64,000 nucleotides of DNA from Actinoplanes lobatus (GTDB lineage Bacteria > Actinomycetota > Actinomycetes > Mycobacteriales > Micromonosporaceae): the NCBI RefSeq assembly GCF_014205215.1, contig NZ_JACHNC010000001.1:4097001-4161000 (forward strand). The letters are read 5' to 3'. Positions within the stretch are counted from its first letter, which is position 1, and each line of letters opens with the position of its first letter. A model generated the notes under the pieces. That model saw only the letters and a program-made list of their open reading frames with translations. It was not told where the DNA came from and ran no database searches. Shown here piece by piece: positions 33,524 to 42,665 of this stretch. The position numbers and the translations under genes are program-made.

Positions 33524-34257
33524 CGGGGGTCGGGGGAGAGCGGGCCGCTGCCCCGGTCGAGATACCAGCGGGCGGTCCGCAGCACCCCGTACGCGCGCAG
33601 CCGCCGGGTCGAGTTCTCCACCACCATCGACCGGCTGTGCACGATCGATGAGGTGGTCCGGCGGACCCGGTTGAGGAAGAGCCGGTCGGTCGGCGACGGC
33701 CGCCGCGGCATCCCCCCGCAGGCCTCGTAGAGCGCTGCCGTGATCGCCATGTTGTTCCCGGCGTGCATCCGGTACGGCGCCAGGCTCCCGTCCCCCCGGT
33801 GCGCCGGCCGGATCCGCCCGAACGTCGCGGCCAGCGTCACGAGCAGCGCGAACACCGTCCGCCCGGCCGGACCGTGTTCGTCATGCCGGGCGGTGATCCG
33901 GCCGCACGCCATCCCGGCGCCGCCGTCCAGTGCGGCCCGGGCCGCCGCCACCCAACCGGGCCGGGGCAGGCAGTCGGCATCCGTACGCGCGATCAGGACC
34001 GCCCCGCCCCCGATGGCGTGCCGGAACCCGGTGTCGACCGCGCAGCCGACCCCCTTCTCCGGCTCGACGATCACGTGCACCGGGAACGGGGCGCACGGCG
34101 CGAACGCCCGGACCGCCTCGACCGTCGTGTCGGTGGAGCCGTTGTCGACCACGAGCAGGGTGAAGTCCGTGTCGGTCTGGGCGGCGAGGGCGTACAGGGT
34201 GGCGCTGATCCGGGCGGTCTCGTTGTAGGCGGGCACCACGACCCAGAGGCGGGTCAT
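33520..34257 (-). CDS. GT2 family glycosyltransferase (first in operon)
   Basis: A 245-residue GT-A glycosyltransferase starting MTRLWVVVPAYNETARISAT, with VVDNGSTDTTVEAV for nucleotide binding and ARTDADCLPRPGWV for the metal site. It is a close relative of the second GT2 in this operon, consistent with gene duplication and two sequential sugar transfers. No membrane span. The ATG at 34257 overlaps the stop of the ketosynthase gene by 4 nt. The last codons belong to the 17-bp repeat described separately. Confidence 0.85.
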   Translation of the reverse strand: MTRLWVVVPAYNETARISATLYALAAQTDTDFTLLVVDNGSTDTTVEAVRAFAPCAPFPVHVIVEPEKGVGCAVDTGFRHAIGGGAVLIARTDADCLPRPGWVAAARAALDGGAGMACGRITARHDEHGPAGRTVFALLVTLAATFGRIRPAHRGDGSLAPYRMHAGNNMAITAALYEACGGMPRRPSPTDRLFLNRVRRTTSSIVHSRSMVVENSTRRLRAYGVLRTARWYLDRGSGPLSPDPR

Positions 34258-35231
34258 CGTTCCCAGACCATGGTCATGATGCTGACGCCGCCGCCGAGGC
34301 CCATGAACAGCACCCGATCCCCGGGCGACAAATACGGAAATGTCCTGTTTAACTGGACACCGAGCGTGGCGCTGGCCATGTTCCCCAGCGAGGTGACGGT
34401 GACCTCCAGCCGATCCCGCGGCACCCCGGTCACCTCGACGAACCGCTCCAGGTACGGCAACGTCACCTGATGCACCAGGATCTTCGCGTAGTCGGTGAAC
34501 TCGAACCCGGTCCGCGCCCGCACCCGGTCCAGGATGCTGGCCCCGATCTTCTCGAACACACCGCGCAGCTTGTGCCCGTCACCGGTGAAGTACGAGTACT
34601 CGTCCCCGCGCGGATGCCGTGACCCGCCGCCCGGGATGCCACCGACCGTCCAGTGCTCGGAGAACGTCTCGGTGTCGACGTCCAGGATGCCGCCACGATC
34701 CACCGGCTCGACCACCACGGCCGCCCCGGCGTCGCCGAACGTGAACCCGGCGAACGACCGTCGCGCCTCCGCCATGTCCGCCACCCGCGGCCGCATCACC
34801 CGGCTCGGCGTCTCCCCGGTCACCACGAGCGCCCGCCGGGACCGCCCGGCCAGGATCATCGACCGGGCCAGGTCGACGCCGTTGACGAAGCTGTTGCAGG
34901 CGTTCGTGACGTCCAGGGCGTGCGCCCGGCTGCCGAGGGCGTCCTGAAGGATGTGCGCGGTGGCCGGCTCCACCATGTCCCGGCTGGCCGAGGCGAACAG
35001 CAGCAGGTCGATGTCGAGCGGGTCCAGCTCGGCGGAGTCCAGGGCGGCGCGGGCGGCGTGCAGGCCGAGGGTGGAGGCGTACTCGCCGTCGCCCGCGATG
35101 CGCCGCCGCTCGATGCCGGTGAGCCGGGTGAGCAGGCCGCGGGGCAGCCGGCCGATGCCGTCCTGGAGCTCGGCGGTACCGACCTCACGCTCCGGCAGAT
35201 GCGCGCCCACCCCGGTGATCCCTACCCGCAC
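34254..35231 (-). CDS. 3-oxoacyl-ACP synthase III / OleA-like ketosynthase
   Basis: A 325-residue thiolase-fold condensing enzyme. The active-site Cys is in DVTNACNSFVNGVDL (about 119), the His in KILVHQVTLPYLERF and the Asn in TSLGNMASATLGVQLN, giving the Cys-His-Asn triad of FabH and OleA. It should join two acyl thioesters to a beta-keto product. OleA homologues do this head-to-head with two long acyl-CoAs; FabH uses malonyl-ACP. The neighbouring ligase and OleD-like reductase favour the first. It is the first gene of the operon with a GTG start at 35231 and is divergent from a hybrid kinase with 43 bp between. Confidence 0.85.
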   Translation of the reverse strand: MRVGITGVGAHLPEREVGTAELQDGIGRLPRGLLTRLTGIERRRIAGDGEYASTLGLHAARAALDSAELDPLDIDLLLFASASRDMVEPATAHILQDALGSRAHALDVTNACNSFVNGVDLARSMILAGRSRRALVVTGETPSRVMRPRVADMAEARRSFAGFTFGDAGAAVVVEPVDRGGILDVDTETFSEHWTVGGIPGGGSRHPRGDEYSYFTGDGHKLRGVFEKIGASILDRVRARTGFEFTDYAKILVHQVTLPYLERFVEVTGVPRDRLEVTVTSLGNMASATLGVQLNRTFPYLSPGDRVLFMGLGGGVSIMTMVWER

Positions 35232-35274
35232 TGTCCCCCCATAGCGGCCGCCGGTCGCTCAGCATGACGGTTCA

Positions 35275-37206
35275 GTGTCCGATAGGACGACCGTGCCGGA
35301 ACAGCTCTTCCTGCTGGGAAACCTGGGCACCATGATCACCTATGCGGCGATCGCGGTGGCCATCGCGGTGCCCCTGGCCCGGGCGGGTCAACTGCGCGCC
35401 AACCGGCTCGCGGTCGCCACCGCGCTCATCTTCCTCACCTCGGCGATTGGGCACGGGCTGCACGCGTACCTGGCGTTCGCCAACCTGGACCGGGAGGAAC
35501 ACTCCGTGGCGATCGGCTGGCTCTGGGCGCTGGCCTGGTGGAACGTGTTCACCGCGGCGGTCGGCGTGTACTACTGGACGGTCCGCCAGAGACACGCGCC
35601 GCTGCGCGGCGCGATCTACACCGGCCCGCACCAGCAGCGGCTGCTCGACGAGGCGGACGCGCACCGGGCCACCCTGGAGGCGGTCGTCGAGCACACCGAC
35701 GACGCGATCATCGGGCTGACCCTGGACGGCATCGTCACCGCGTGGAACGGCGGCGCCGAACGGCTCTTCGGCTACCCCGCCGCGGAGATCACCGGGCGGT
35801 CGGTGGCCCTCCTCGCCGACGAGGAGGGCGGGGTCGAGCAGGCGGAGATCCGGCGCCGGATCATCGACCAGCGGGAGCGGGGCGTCACCTACGAGACGCG
35901 GCGCTTCGCCAAGGACGGCACACCGATCGAGGTGTCGCTGAGCGTGGGGGCGATCCGGGACCGTACCGGCCGGCCGGCCGGCATCTCGGTGGTGGCCCGG
36001 GACATCACCGCCGTCAAGGAGGCCGCCGAACGCCGCCGGGTCGTCGAGGAGCGCACCCACCAGGCGCAGCGCATGGAGAGCCTGGGCAAACTGGCCGGCG
36101 GGGTGGCGCACGACTTCAACAACATCCTGGCGATCATCGTGAACTACACCGACTTCGCGGTCGAGGAGGCGGCCGGCAACGAGTCGCTGGAGACCGACCT
36201 CAAGCATGTGCGCAGCGCCGCCGACCGGGCCATCAACCTGACCCGCCAGCTGCTCACCTTCACCCGCGGCGACACCATCCAGCCGCGGGACGTCAACCTC
36301 AACGCGGCCCTCGCCGAGGTCCAGGCCATGCTCGAGCGGACCATCGGCGAGCACATCAACCTGATCACCGTGCCGTCCGCCGAGCCGGTCGTGGTGCACG
36401 CCGACCCCGGCCAGATCCAGCAGGTGCTGCTCAACCTGGCCATCAACGCCCGTGACGCGATGCCGGACGGCGGAACCCTGGTACTGGAGGCCAACGCCGC
36501 CGCCATCGACGGCGACGAGCTCGACATGCAGCCGTCGCTGCCCGCCGGAACCTACGCCCGCTTGCTGGTCAGCGACACCGGCGAGGGCATGACCGCGGAC
36601 GTGGCGGCGCACATCTTCGAACCCTTCTACACCACCAAGCCGCGCGGTAAGGGCACCGGGCTCGGCCTGTCCACCGTCTACGGCATCGTCTCGGAGGCCG
36701 GCGGCAGCCTCAACGTCTACTCCGAACCCGGCGTCGGCACGACCTTCCGCATCTACCTGCCGATGGTCAGGGTCCCCGGCACGGCCACCCCCGCGGCATC
36801 ACGCCAGGACGATCCGCCGCCCGGATCCGGCCAGACCGTCCTGGTGGTCGAGGACGAGCCCGCCCTGGCCCGGGTGGTCACCCGGATCCTGGCCGGCGCC
36901 GGCTACCACGTCCTCACCGCCACCGACGGCCGCCAGGCCCTCGCCCTCTTCCACCAGCACGACTGCGACGCCCTCCTGACCGACGTGATCATGCCCGAGA
37001 TGTCCGGCCGCCGGCTCGCCGAGATCATCCACGGCACGCACCCCGACCTGCCGGTCCTCTACATGTCCGGCTACAGCAACGGCCTGCTCGGCACCACCCA
37101 CGTGCTCGACGGCGACATCGCCTTCATCGAGAAGCCCTTCACCGCGAACGACCTCCTCCACAAGATCGCCGAGGTGGTCCCCACGGCCGTCCGCCCCTCC
37201 CGCTGA
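35275..37206 (+). CDS. Hybrid histidine kinase (TM-PAS-HisKA-HATPase-REC)
   Basis: A 643-residue protein. Residues 1-110 hold three hydrophobic segments; about 125-245 a PAS domain (AVVEHTDDAIIGLTLDG, LFGYPAAEITGRS); about 265-330 HisKA with the phospho-His in GGVAHDFNN; about 370-495 HATPase with NLAINARDA, DTGEGM and GLGLSTVYGIV; about 520-635 a receiver with phospho-Asp in ALLTDVIMPEMSG and Lys in FIEKPF. The H-box type and C-terminal receiver are typical of kinases controlling stress or development. No separate regulator gene is adjacent. The start GTG at 35275 has a poor ribosome site; a GTG at 35293 is an alternative. Confidence 0.9.
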   Translation: MSDRTTVPEQLFLLGNLGTMITYAAIAVAIAVPLARAGQLRANRLAVATALIFLTSAIGHGLHAYLAFANLDREEHSVAIGWLWALAWWNVFTAAVGVYYWTVRQRHAPLRGAIYTGPHQQRLLDEADAHRATLEAVVEHTDDAIIGLTLDGIVTAWNGGAERLFGYPAAEITGRSVALLADEEGGVEQAEIRRRIIDQRERGVTYETRRFAKDGTPIEVSLSVGAIRDRTGRPAGISVVARDITAVKEAAERRRVVEERTHQAQRMESLGKLAGGVAHDFNNILAIIVNYTDFAVEEAAGNESLETDLKHVRSAADRAINLTRQLLTFTRGDTIQPRDVNLNAALAEVQAMLERTIGEHINLITVPSAEPVVVHADPGQIQQVLLNLAINARDAMPDGGTLVLEANAAAIDGDELDMQPSLPAGTYARLLVSDTGEGMTADVAAHIFEPFYTTKPRGKGTGLGLSTVYGIVSEAGGSLNVYSEPGVGTTFRIYLPMVRVPGTATPAASRQDDPPPGSGQTVLVVEDEPALARVVTRILAGAGYHVLTATDGRQALALFHQHDCDALLTDVIMPEMSGRRLAEIIHGTHPDLPVLYMSGYSNGLLGTTHVLDGDIAFIEKPFTANDLLHKIAEVVPTAVRPSR

Positions 37207-37214
37207 CACCCCGC

Positions 37215-38657
37215 TCAGGTGCCGGAGCGGGGGCCGAAGGAGGCCAGGACCACGGTGAAACGGGCCAGCTCGGACGCCCACGACGAGCGGGGTGTCCGCC
37301 ACTCGATCACATAGGACCGGCCGCCGCTGCTGGTCACCCGGCGCACCGCCCGCATGACGGTGCCGTCCGGGGCGCGGAACGTGTACTCCCAGACGCCGCT
37401 GAGCGGTTCGGGTAGTTCCTGGAGGCGCAGGCGGCGGTAACCGTCCAGGCCGGCGTCACGCTCGGCGTCCTCCAGTGAGGCGACCACGTCGCGGGGCGGA
37501 CGGGCGAGCGGGGTGATGCCCAGGACGGTCCGGCCCCGGGTGCCGCCGGTGAAGGACAGCCCACCGGCCGTGGGTTCACCGGGCCGCCAGTTCGCGGGGA
37601 TCGCCACCTGGAACCCGCTCGGGTCGATCCACCAGGTGAAACCGTCCGGGGCCGGTGGCGTCGACGGCACGACGGCGGGGATGCGGGTGGGGACCGCGGA
37701 CGGCGTACCCGAGCGCTCTCCGCCCTCGGCGTTGGCCGCGACGGCGGTGAGGGTGGCGGCCAGGGTGACCGCCGCGGCGATCACCGGAACCCGGCGGCGG
37801 AACCGCGACCGGGACCGCTCCCGCCCGGCCTCGACGATCTTCCGGAGGCGGGCCTCCACCTCGGCCGCCGGCATCCGGCGGTCCGGTTCCCGTCGCAGCA
37901 GCCCGGCCAGCACCGGCGTGAGCGGACCGGCCAGGCGTGGCGGCGGTGGCCGGTCCGCGCCGACCGCACGCAGAATCTCGGTGGTGGTCTCCCGCTGGAA
38001 CGGCGGCCGGCCCTCGACCGCCTGGTAGAGCGTCGCGCCGAGCGACCACAGGTCGGACCGCTCGTCGGAGACGTGGTCGAAGACGCGTTCCGGGGCGATG
38101 TACTTCGGGGATCCGAGGATGACGCCGGCGTCGGAGAGCCGCCGCACCCCGGCCGGGGTGACCGCCGGGCCGAAGTCGGTGAGCACCACCCGGCCGTCCA
38201 GCCCGATCAGGACGTTGCCGGGTTTGACGTCGAGGTGCAGCACCCCGGCCTCGCGGGCGGCCCGCAACCCGCCCAGTACGGCGAGGCCGATGACCGCGAC
38301 CCGGGCCGGTGGCAGTGGACCGGACTCGCGGACCACCTGGTGCAGGGACCGGGACGGAAAATACTCCATCACCAGCCACGGCCCGTCCCACGACGGGAGC
38401 ACGGCGAGGGTGCGGATGACGCTGGGGTGCGCGACCCGGGCGGCGGCCTCGGCCTCGGGGTAGGCCAGGCGGCGGATGAGCTCGTGCTGCGCCGGTGGCA
38501 GCCCGGCCGGGACGGTGCAGTGCTTGACGACCACGAACTCCGGCCCCGCGTCGCCGCCGGACTCGTCGGTGGCCAGCCAGACCCGGCTCATGCCGCCACC
38601 GGCGAGTGGGCGGACGAGACGGTAGCGCCCGGCAACGACCTCTCCCACCGTCGCCAT
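37215..38657 (-). CDS. Membrane Ser/Thr protein kinase with extracytoplasmic domain
   Basis: A 480-residue PASTA-less kinase. The kinase domain (about 10-265) has the Gly loop LAGGGMSRVWLA, the ATP-binding Lys in VVKHCTV, catalytic loop HLDVKPGNVLI (Leu-Asp where HRD is usual) and DFGPA. A basic juxtamembrane stretch (RERSRSRFRRR) precedes one transmembrane helix near 305-325. The outer domain of about 130 residues (WWIDPSGFQVAIPANWRPGE onward) resembles small ligand-binding or PsbP-like folds seen in actinobacterial kinases; I cannot name the ligand. ATG at 38657 has AGGTGA upstream; the frame extending to 38795 is rejected. Confidence 0.9.
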   Translation of the reverse strand: MATVGEVVAGRYRLVRPLAGGGMSRVWLATDESGGDAGPEFVVVKHCTVPAGLPPAQHELIRRLAYPEAEAAARVAHPSVIRTLAVLPSWDGPWLVMEYFPSRSLHQVVRESGPLPPARVAVIGLAVLGGLRAAREAGVLHLDVKPGNVLIGLDGRVVLTDFGPAVTPAGVRRLSDAGVILGSPKYIAPERVFDHVSDERSDLWSLGATLYQAVEGRPPFQRETTTEILRAVGADRPPPPRLAGPLTPVLAGLLRREPDRRMPAAEVEARLRKIVEAGRERSRSRFRRRVPVIAAAVTLAATLTAVAANAEGGERSGTPSAVPTRIPAVVPSTPPAPDGFTWWIDPSGFQVAIPANWRPGEPTAGGLSFTGGTRGRTVLGITPLARPPRDVVASLEDAERDAGLDGYRRLRLQELPEPLSGVWEYTFRAPDGTVMRAVRRVTSSGGRSYVIEWRTPRSSWASELARFTVVLASFGPRSGT

Positions 38658-38866
38658 GCAGTCACCTCGATATGCCTGGTCGGAAGCAGTCTCGACGCTA
38701 CCGATGAGCCGCCACTCGAAACCGCGTGACGTAACTCTCGGGAGTCGCCTGATTATCCACTGTGACCAGCGGGACGACTGTCTCCCATCCGCCACGCGGA
38801 GGAGCGGAGACGGTGTTTACCCGCATCCCGAGTGATGGGGCGAAGCGGGCAACTACCATCGACCGA

Positions 38867-39649
38867 ATGGTGATGCTCGATGTCCGAGGGCTCTCCCACA
38901 CCTACCCCGACGGCCACCCGGCGATCGCCGGCGTCGACCTGAGCGTGGCCGAGGGCGCGCTGGTCAGCATCGTCGGCCCGTCCGGTTGCGGGAAGTCCAC
39001 ACTGCTGCGCTGCGTCGCCGGCCTGCTGCGCCCGTCCGCGGGCGAGATCCGGTTCGACGGCCGGCCCGTCGACGGCGTACCGGACGGGCTGGCCGTCGTC
39101 TTCCAGGACTACGGCCGCTCCCTCTACCCGTGGCTGACCGTCCGCGACAACGTCGCCCTCCCGTTGCGCCGCCGCGGGCTGGCCCGTCCGCAGCGGCGCG
39201 CCGCCGCCACCGGGGCGCTGGAGTCGGTCGGGCTCGGCGGATCGGCCGGGAAGTACCCGTGGCAGTTGTCCGGCGGCATGCAGCAGCGGGTGTCGATCGC
39301 GCGGGCGCTGGCCTACCGGCCCCGGCTGCTGCTCATGGACGAGCCGTTCGGATCGGTGGACGCGCAGACCCGGGAGGACCTGGAGGACCTGCTGCTCGGC
39401 CTGCGCGGCTCGTACGCCATGACGATCCTGCTGGTCACCCACGACATCGACGAGAGCGTCTACGTCGGCGACCGGGTGGTGGTGTTCGGCGGCTCGCCGG
39501 GCCGGATCCGCGCCGACCTGCCGGTCACCCTGCCCGCCCCGCGCGAGCAGATCACCACCCGTACGCTGCCCGAGTTCGTGAAACTGCGCGCCGAGGTGGG
39601 CCGGTCAATAAAGGCTCCCCGCACCGGCGGAGACCGCGACGTCGAGTAG
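38867..39649 (+). CDS. ABC transporter ATP-binding protein (SsuB/TauB/ThiZ type)
   Basis: About 260 residues with Walker A GPSGCGKST, Q-loop VFQDYGRSLYPW, signature LSGGMQQR, Walker B LLLMDEPF and the switch His in LVTHDIDES. The subfamily imports nitrate, sulfonates, taurine or thiamine precursors with NMT1-type binding proteins, so it is the likely ATPase for the permease operon at 41170-43624. It is on the opposite strand and its last 45 nt overlap the end of the convergent decarboxylase gene. ATG at 38867 is preferred because homology starts right after it; the frame extends to 38762. Confidence 0.9.
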   Translation: MVMLDVRGLSHTYPDGHPAIAGVDLSVAEGALVSIVGPSGCGKSTLLRCVAGLLRPSAGEIRFDGRPVDGVPDGLAVVFQDYGRSLYPWLTVRDNVALPLRRRGLARPQRRAAATGALESVGLGGSAGKYPWQLSGGMQQRVSIARALAYRPRLLLMDEPFGSVDAQTREDLEDLLLGLRGSYAMTILLVTHDIDESVYVGDRVVVFGGSPGRIRADLPVTLPAPREQITTRTLPEFVKLRAEVGRSIKAPRTGGDRDVE

Positions 39650-41173
39650 GAACGGGCCGTCCAGCGCCCGGGCCAGCGCGCCCGGCAGTTCGGCGGCCCG
39701 GGTGACCCGCTCGGCCGGGAACCCGAAGCCCCGGGCCAGCGACACCAGATCCAGCTCCGGGAGGTCCACACCGGGCACCGCCGGGATGCCGATCCGGCGG
39801 CCGAGCGCGGACACCGCCTCGTACCGCCGGTTGTTCAGCACCACGACGGTGAGCGGCGCCCGGCGGCGGGCGGCCGTCCACAGTGCCTGGATCGAGTAGA
39901 GGCTCGACCCGTCGCCGACCACGCAGATCACCCGCTCCCCGGCGATCGCCCGGCCCACCGCCACCGGCAGTCCCCAGCCGAGCGCCCCGCTGCCGGTGGT
40001 CAGGTAGCCGTTCGGCCGGGTGACCGGGATCCGCTCGTGGAACGTGTCCTTGTGCGACGGCGCCTCCTCGACCAGCACCGCGTCCGGCGGCCGCAGCCGG
40101 TCCAGCACGGCGAGCACCGCGCCCGCGCCGAGCGGGTCGGTGAGCGGCGGCGCCGGCGGGCGGGCGCGGACCGGCGGATCCGGGCGGGCGCCCGGTTTCA
40201 CCAGCCGGGCCAGCTCCTCCACCCCGGCCCGGACCGTGGTGAGCACGCTGGTCCCGGCGGCCGCCCACGCGGCCGCCGCCGGATCACAGTCCATGTGGAA
40301 CAGCCGGGTGCCGCCGGCGAGGAACGGCCCCTCGCTGTGCACGTGGTAGGTGAAGACCGGCGCGCCGATCACCAGCACCACGTCGTTGCCGGCGAGCAGC
40401 CCGGCGACCGCCGACCGGACCGGCGGCAGGTAGCCCGCGAACAGCGGATGATCCTCCGGGAACGCCGCCCGGCTCGGCATCGGCGCCGCCCACACCGCCG
40501 CCCGTACCGTCTCGGCCAGCACCACCGTGGCGGCCCACGCGCCGTCCTCGTCGATACCCGGACCGGCCACGATCGCCGGGGCACGGGCCGCGTCCAGGGC
40601 CTCGGCGATCTCCCGCAGCGCCTCCGGTCCGGCCGTGAACGCGGCCCGCACGGCACGTCGCGGCACCGGGTCGGCGGGCTCCTCCCAGTCGTCCTCGGGA
40701 ACGGAGAGGAACACCGGGCCGCGCGGCGGCGTCATCGCGACACGATGCGCCTCGGCCAGGGCGGTCGGTACGGCCGCGGCACGCTCCGGCTGGTGACTCC
40801 ATTTGACGTACGGGCGGGGAAAGGCGGCCGGCTCGTCCGCGGACAGGAACGGCCGGGTCGGCAACATCGCCCGGGTCTGCTGGCCGGCCACCACGACCAA
40901 CGGCACCCGATCCCGGTACGCGTTGAACACCGCACCGAGCGCATGCCCCACCCCACCCGCCGAATGCAGGCTGACCAGCGCGGCCCGGCCGGTGGCGACC
41001 GCGTACCCGGCGGCCGCCCCGACCGCCGACGCCTCCTGCAACGCCAGCACGTAGTCGAAGTCGTCCGGCCAGTCCCGCAGCATCCGCAGCTCGGTCGAGC
41101 CCGGATTGCCGAACCAGGTGGTCATCCCGGCGGTCCGGCACACCTCGAAGAACGACTCCCGTACCGACGTCAC
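39605..41173 (-). CDS. mdlC: Benzoylformate decarboxylase-like ThDP-dependent enzyme
   Basis: A 522-residue enzyme of the usual length. N-terminal FGNPGSTELRML, catalytic Glu in LALQEASAVGAAAGYA and His in LHSAGGVGHA are MdlC-like; the ThDP motif starts GDGSS and ends VVLNN about 27 residues later. It should decarboxylate an aromatic or branched 2-keto acid (benzoylformate to benzaldehyde in the type enzyme). The GTG start at 41173 overlaps the permease stop, making it the fourth gene of an ABC importer operon. Related acetolactate synthase-like enzymes are an alternative, but the FAD-binding insert looks reduced. The frame open to 41944 is not coding. Confidence 0.85.
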   Translation of the reverse strand: MTSVRESFFEVCRTAGMTTWFGNPGSTELRMLRDWPDDFDYVLALQEASAVGAAAGYAVATGRAALVSLHSAGGVGHALGAVFNAYRDRVPLVVVAGQQTRAMLPTRPFLSADEPAAFPRPYVKWSHQPERAAAVPTALAEAHRVAMTPPRGPVFLSVPEDDWEEPADPVPRRAVRAAFTAGPEALREIAEALDAARAPAIVAGPGIDEDGAWAATVVLAETVRAAVWAAPMPSRAAFPEDHPLFAGYLPPVRSAVAGLLAGNDVVLVIGAPVFTYHVHSEGPFLAGGTRLFHMDCDPAAAAWAAAGTSVLTTVRAGVEELARLVKPGARPDPPVRARPPAPPLTDPLGAGAVLAVLDRLRPPDAVLVEEAPSHKDTFHERIPVTRPNGYLTTGSGALGWGLPVAVGRAIAGERVICVVGDGSSLYSIQALWTAARRRAPLTVVVLNNRRYEAVSALGRRIGIPAVPGVDLPELDLVSLARGFGFPAERVTRAAELPGALARALDGPFLLDVAVSAGAGSLY

Positions 41174-41910
41174 GGCTGTCCCCTCCACACCTGTCGCTCC
41201 ACCACCCGCAGGCCCGCGTTGAGCGCGTAGCCCAGCATCCCGAGCAGCGCGATCGCCGCCCACACGGTCTCGTAGTCGAACCGGGTCGTCGCCTCCTGCA
41301 ACCGGAACCCGATGCCGTTCGCCGCGCCCGGCTGCAACTCGGAGAAGACCATCAGGATCAGCGCCAGCGACAGCGCCAGCCGCAGACCGGCGAAGATCTT
41401 CGGGAGGCTGGCCGGGACGATGACGTACGCCAGCCGCTCCGGCCCGGTCAGCCGGAACGCCCGGGCCGTCTCCAGATGCAGCGGCTCCACCCGCCGGGCG
41501 CCGTCGGCCGCGTTCAGCAGCACCGGCCACAGCACGCTGAACACGATCGACGCGATCTGCGCGCGCGGCCCGATCGAGAACAGCACCACGAACACCGGCA
41601 CCAAAGTCGGCGGCGGGACCGCCCGGAAGAACTGCAACACCGGATCCAGCAGCTGGAACACCCACCGGGACCGGCCGATCGCCAGCCCGAGAAGCACGCC
41701 GGCCAGCGAGCCCAGCACGAACCCGGCGCCCAGCCGCAGCAGACTGGGCAGCACGTCCCCGGTGCCGGCGCCGGCGCGGGCCAGGCCGTACATCTGCCGC
41801 CCGATCACCGACGGCGGCGGGAAGAACGGATCCGCGGCTGCCGCCGCCACCACCTGCCAGGCCACCACGCAGGCGGCGAACAGCAGCCAGCGCTGCGCGA
41901 AACCCCTCAT
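41170..41910 (-). CDS. ABC transporter permease (SsuC/TauC type), second
   Basis: A 246-residue permease with about six transmembrane helices and the coupling (EAA) loop ARAFRLTGPERLAYVIVPAS facing the ATPase. The signature is of the BPD_transp_1 family for sulfonate, nitrate, taurine or HMP uptake. The ATG at 41910 overlaps the stop of the first permease by 4 nt, and its stop overlaps the decarboxylase GTG. The two permeases should form a heterodimer. Confidence 0.9.
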   Translation of the reverse strand: MRGFAQRWLLFAACVVAWQVVAAAAADPFFPPPSVIGRQMYGLARAGAGTGDVLPSLLRLGAGFVLGSLAGVLLGLAIGRSRWVFQLLDPVLQFFRAVPPPTLVPVFVVLFSIGPRAQIASIVFSVLWPVLLNAADGARRVEPLHLETARAFRLTGPERLAYVIVPASLPKIFAGLRLALSLALILMVFSELQPGAANGIGFRLQEATTRFDYETVWAAIALLGMLGYALNAGLRVVERQVWRGQP

Positions 41911-42665
41911 CGGTACGCCCACCGGAACAACCGCCGCTCGCCACCGGCCAGCAGACCGTTCACGGCCAGCCCGATCAGCCCGGCCCACACCGTCGCGGCC
42001 AGCGTGTCGTCGATGCCACCCGGATAGTTCGCCGCCTGCGCGATGAAGATCCCGATCCCGGAGCCGAACCCGCCGAACATCTCCGCGGTCACCGCCAGGA
42101 TCAGGGCCACCGCCGCCGCCATCCGTACCCCGGTCGCCACGAACGGCAGCGTGGCCGGCAACGACACCCGCAGCAGCACGCTCGGCTCGCCGAACCCGAA
42201 GGCCCGCAACGTCTCCTTGGCCAGCGGGTCGACCTCGCGCAGTCCGTACACCGTGTTGAACAGGATCGGCCAGACCGCCGCGTAGACGATCACCGTGAGC
42301 CGCATCCCCAGCCCGGCCCCGAGCATCATGGCGACCAGCGGGATCAGCGCCACCGACGGGATCGGCCGGAGGAACTCGACGATCGTGGTGACCGCCCGCC
42401 CGACCGGAGGCACACTGCCCAGCAGCAGCCCGAGCGGCACCGCCAGGCCGACCGCGATCAGCAGCCCCAGCCCCCAGGCGGTCAGCGTGGCCGCCACGTC
42501 GGCCCGGAACAGCGGGTCGAACGCCAGTTCCCCGGCCCGGGTGAGGATCACCGACGCCGGCGGCAGGAAGTCCCGGTGCACGATCCCGGCCCGGCCGAGC
42601 ACCTCGCTCGCCGCCACGACCAGCGTGATCCCGGCGGCGCCGAGAACCCACCCGGACCTCGTCAA
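41907..42665 (-). CDS. ABC transporter permease (SsuC/TauC type), first
   Basis: About 252 residues, six predicted transmembrane helices, EAA loop LRAFGFGEPSVLLRVSLPAT. I assign the start to the TTG at 42665, whose last two bases overlap the TGA of the binding-protein gene (TTGA); the frame remains open to 42929, but this would overlap the binding protein by about 260 nt. TTG starts are uncommon, yet all other junctions in this operon have the same 4-nt overlap. It works with the second permease to import the ligand of the lipoprotein. Confidence 0.88.
   Translation of the reverse strand: MTRSGWVLGAAGITLVVAASEVLGRAGIVHRDFLPPASVILTRAGELAFDPLFRADVAATLTAWGLGLLIAVGLAVPLGLLLGSVPPVGRAVTTIVEFLRPIPSVALIPLVAMMLGAGLGMRLTVIVYAAVWPILFNTVYGLREVDPLAKETLRAFGFGEPSVLLRVSLPATLPFVATGVRMAAAVALILAVTAEMFGGFGSGIGIFIAQAANYPGGIDDTLAATVWAGLIGLAVNGLLAGGERRLFRWAYR

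Noticed and set aside
39605..41944. 779-residue version of the decarboxylase
   Set aside because: The N-terminal 257 residues overlap the permease gene; MdlC homology begins at the GTG at 41173, which overlaps the permease stop.
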